Assembly: GCA_947631755.1 (NCBI GenBank)
Contig: CANRMO010000156.1
Span: 1 to 5,865, forward strand
DNA length: 5,865 bases
Direction: 5' to 3'
Source of the DNA: an uncultured Lachnospiraceae bacterium
Lineage (GTDB): Bacteria; Bacillota; Clostridia; Lachnospirales; Lachnospiraceae
The notes under the pieces were generated by a model. That model was not told where the DNA came from. It searched no databases and was given only the letters and a program-made list of their open reading frames with translations. Positions within the stretch are counted from its first letter, which is position 1; each line of letters begins with the position of its first letter. A program made the position numbers and the translations under genes. This document shows, one piece after another, positions 4,923-5,865 of this stretch.

Positions 4923-5865
4923 TTATTTCCCAAAGGATTCCATCCATATGTCAAACACATTCAATATTGTATCAGAAAAAGTAGATTTTTCAATACTTTC
5001 TGATGGGAAAATTGGTTCACTCGCATATATTTCATCGTTGATGTAGTAAGTCACGGTTCCGACTGGGAGGGAAGCGTTGACCGGGGCGCACAGTTTTTCC
5101 GGGAGCTCGTAAGTGATCCGCAGGGTGTCCGAGCGGCCGCTCAGTGTTGTGACCGGTTCTGGTTGTTTACAGGAAACATAAGGGGCTTTGCCGTCTTCTA
5201 TTGGGATCTGTATCTTCGTGAGATCCTGGAGGGGGAGGGTCAGCTGGGAATAATTTGTAAAGCCGTAATTCATGAGATTTTTTGTGTCCGTCCATTTATA
5301 ACTTTTATTTGGCGGCCATCCGGAAGCCAGGACGCAGCTTGCCAGCGTGATATTGTCTCTTTTTGCAGCACCGACAAAACAGTAGCCCGCATTTCCTGTG
5401 AAACCAGTCTTGATGCCGAGTGCACCCTCGTAGTAGGAGAGAAAGGCGTCTTTGTTTGACAGGGAGTAGGTGTGTTTCCCGTCAATGGTGGAGAAACGGT
5501 AAGATTTGCACTGTACGATCTTGCAGAACTCCTCATTTTCTATGGCGTAGGCGGCCAGTCTGCACATATCGGCGGGGGTACTGTAGTGTTCCGGCGCATC
5601 GAGACCGTTGGGAGTCACAAAATGCGTGTCCGCCATATTTAGCTCTGCCGCCTTTTTATTCATGAGCGCCGCAAAATTCTCGACGGATCCCGCGATGTGT
5701 TCGGCGATTGCCACGGCGGTGTCGTTGTGGGATTCGAGCATGAGGGAGTACAGAAGATCCGACAGGCGGTATTGGTATCCGCTGGCCATCCCGAGATGTA
5801 CTTTTGGCATGGATGCCGCATAGGCGCTGGCGGTCACGGTCTCCCCGGTCTTTCCGGATTCCAGC
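4923..5865 (-). CDS. D-alanyl-D-alanine carboxypeptidase (DacF/PBP5-like, peptidase S11), N-terminus outside window
   Basis: The frame is open to the window's right edge. The GTG at 5837 is an internal Val codon, since the family alignment continues upstream through LESGKTGETVTASAYAAS. About 313 residues are visible. This penicillin-binding protein removes the terminal D-Ala from peptidoglycan stem peptides outside the membrane. Seen directly: the SxN motif as SHN (5732-5724) within LLYSLMLESHNDTAVAIAEH, and the KTG triad as GIKTGFTG (KTG at 5411-5403). THFVTPNGLD and HYSTPADMCRLAAYA are typical spacer motifs. The SxxK nucleophile motif and signal peptide should lie just beyond the window edge. 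A beta-rich C-terminal S11 domain follows (from LPLQDLTKIQIP to YYINDEIYASEP). The protein ends in a short amphipathic stretch (TFSDTILNVFDIWMESFGK), as expected for a membrane-surface anchor. The last 40 or so codons are AT-richer than the rest. The transcript probably ends at the hairpin near 4840. Confidence 0.93.
   Translation of the reverse strand, partial: LESGKTGETVTASAYAASMPKVHLGMASGYQYRLSDLLYSLMLESHNDTAVAIAEHIAGSVENFAALMNKKAAELNMADTHFVTPNGLDAPEHYSTPADMCRLAAYAIENEEFCKIVQCKSYRFSTIDGKHTYSLSNKDAFLSYYEGALGIKTGFTGNAGYCFVGAAKRDNITLASCVLASGWPPNKSYKWTDTKNLMNYGFTNYSQLTLPLQDLTKIQIPIEDGKAPYVSCKQPEPVTTLSGRSDTLRITYELPEKLCAPVNASLPVGTVTYYINDEIYASEPIFPSESIEKSTFSDTILNVFDIWMESFGK

Noticed and set aside
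1..5865. CRISPR array, tRNA, rRNA, insertion sequence or attachment site
   Set aside because: No regularly spaced repeats, cloverleaf, ribosomal RNA sequence, transposase or integrase reading frame, or terminal inverted repeats were seen.

Overview
The window looks like chromosomal DNA of a low-to-mid-GC Firmicute, most likely a gut-type Clostridia (Lachnospiraceae-like). The reasons are strong GGAGG-type ribosome binding sites, TTGAnn-17-TATAAT promoters, a type III glutamine synthetase, a DacF-like carboxypeptidase and a MocR regulator. The genus is inferred from these features, not demonstrated.

Layout, left to right. (1) Positions 1-285, + strand: the C-terminal end of the bifunctional riboflavin kinase/FAD synthetase RibF. 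(2) Positions 221-1642, - strand: a complete MocR/PdxR-family regulator (GntR-type winged helix fused to a class I aminotransferase fold). It runs tail to tail into ribF, and the two coding regions overlap by 65 bases. (3) Positions 1643-1826: a divergent promoter region with a good -10 on each strand and a small dyad over the mocR -35. (4) Positions 1827-2432, + strand: an AT-rich fic gene with the catalytic HPFREGNGRSTR motif and a C-terminal SYYYEG inhibitory motif, so a class III, self-inhibited AMP transferase. A possible 41-codon GTG-started ORF follows directly at 2433-2558. (5) Positions 2562-2597: a perfect 16-bp palindromic bidirectional terminator between two convergent units. (6) Positions 2638-4749, - strand: glnN, glutamine synthetase type III, complete at 703 residues. 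(7) Positions 4750-4922: the glnN leader, with a promoter candidate, a terminator-like hairpin lying between that promoter and the gene, and three GCGC-containing repeats. (8) Positions 4923-5865, - strand: most of a D-alanyl-D-alanine carboxypeptidase, with its N-terminus cut off by the window edge.

These are mostly housekeeping functions (flavin cofactors, nitrogen assimilation, cell wall trimming) rather than one pathway. The part that looks acquired is the fic segment, about 1660-2560. It is visibly AT-rich (a hand count of 2041-2100 gives 19/60 G+C, against 42/60 for 1141-1200 in mocR and 30/60 for 3361-3420 in glnN) and sits between a regulator and a metabolic gene. No transposase, integrase, tRNA, rRNA or CRISPR array was seen. 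The points most worth following up are the small ORF coupled to fic, the possible attenuator in front of glnN, and an unusual histidine in the PLP-site motif of the MocR protein. I found no clear evidence of a wholly new multi-gene system.
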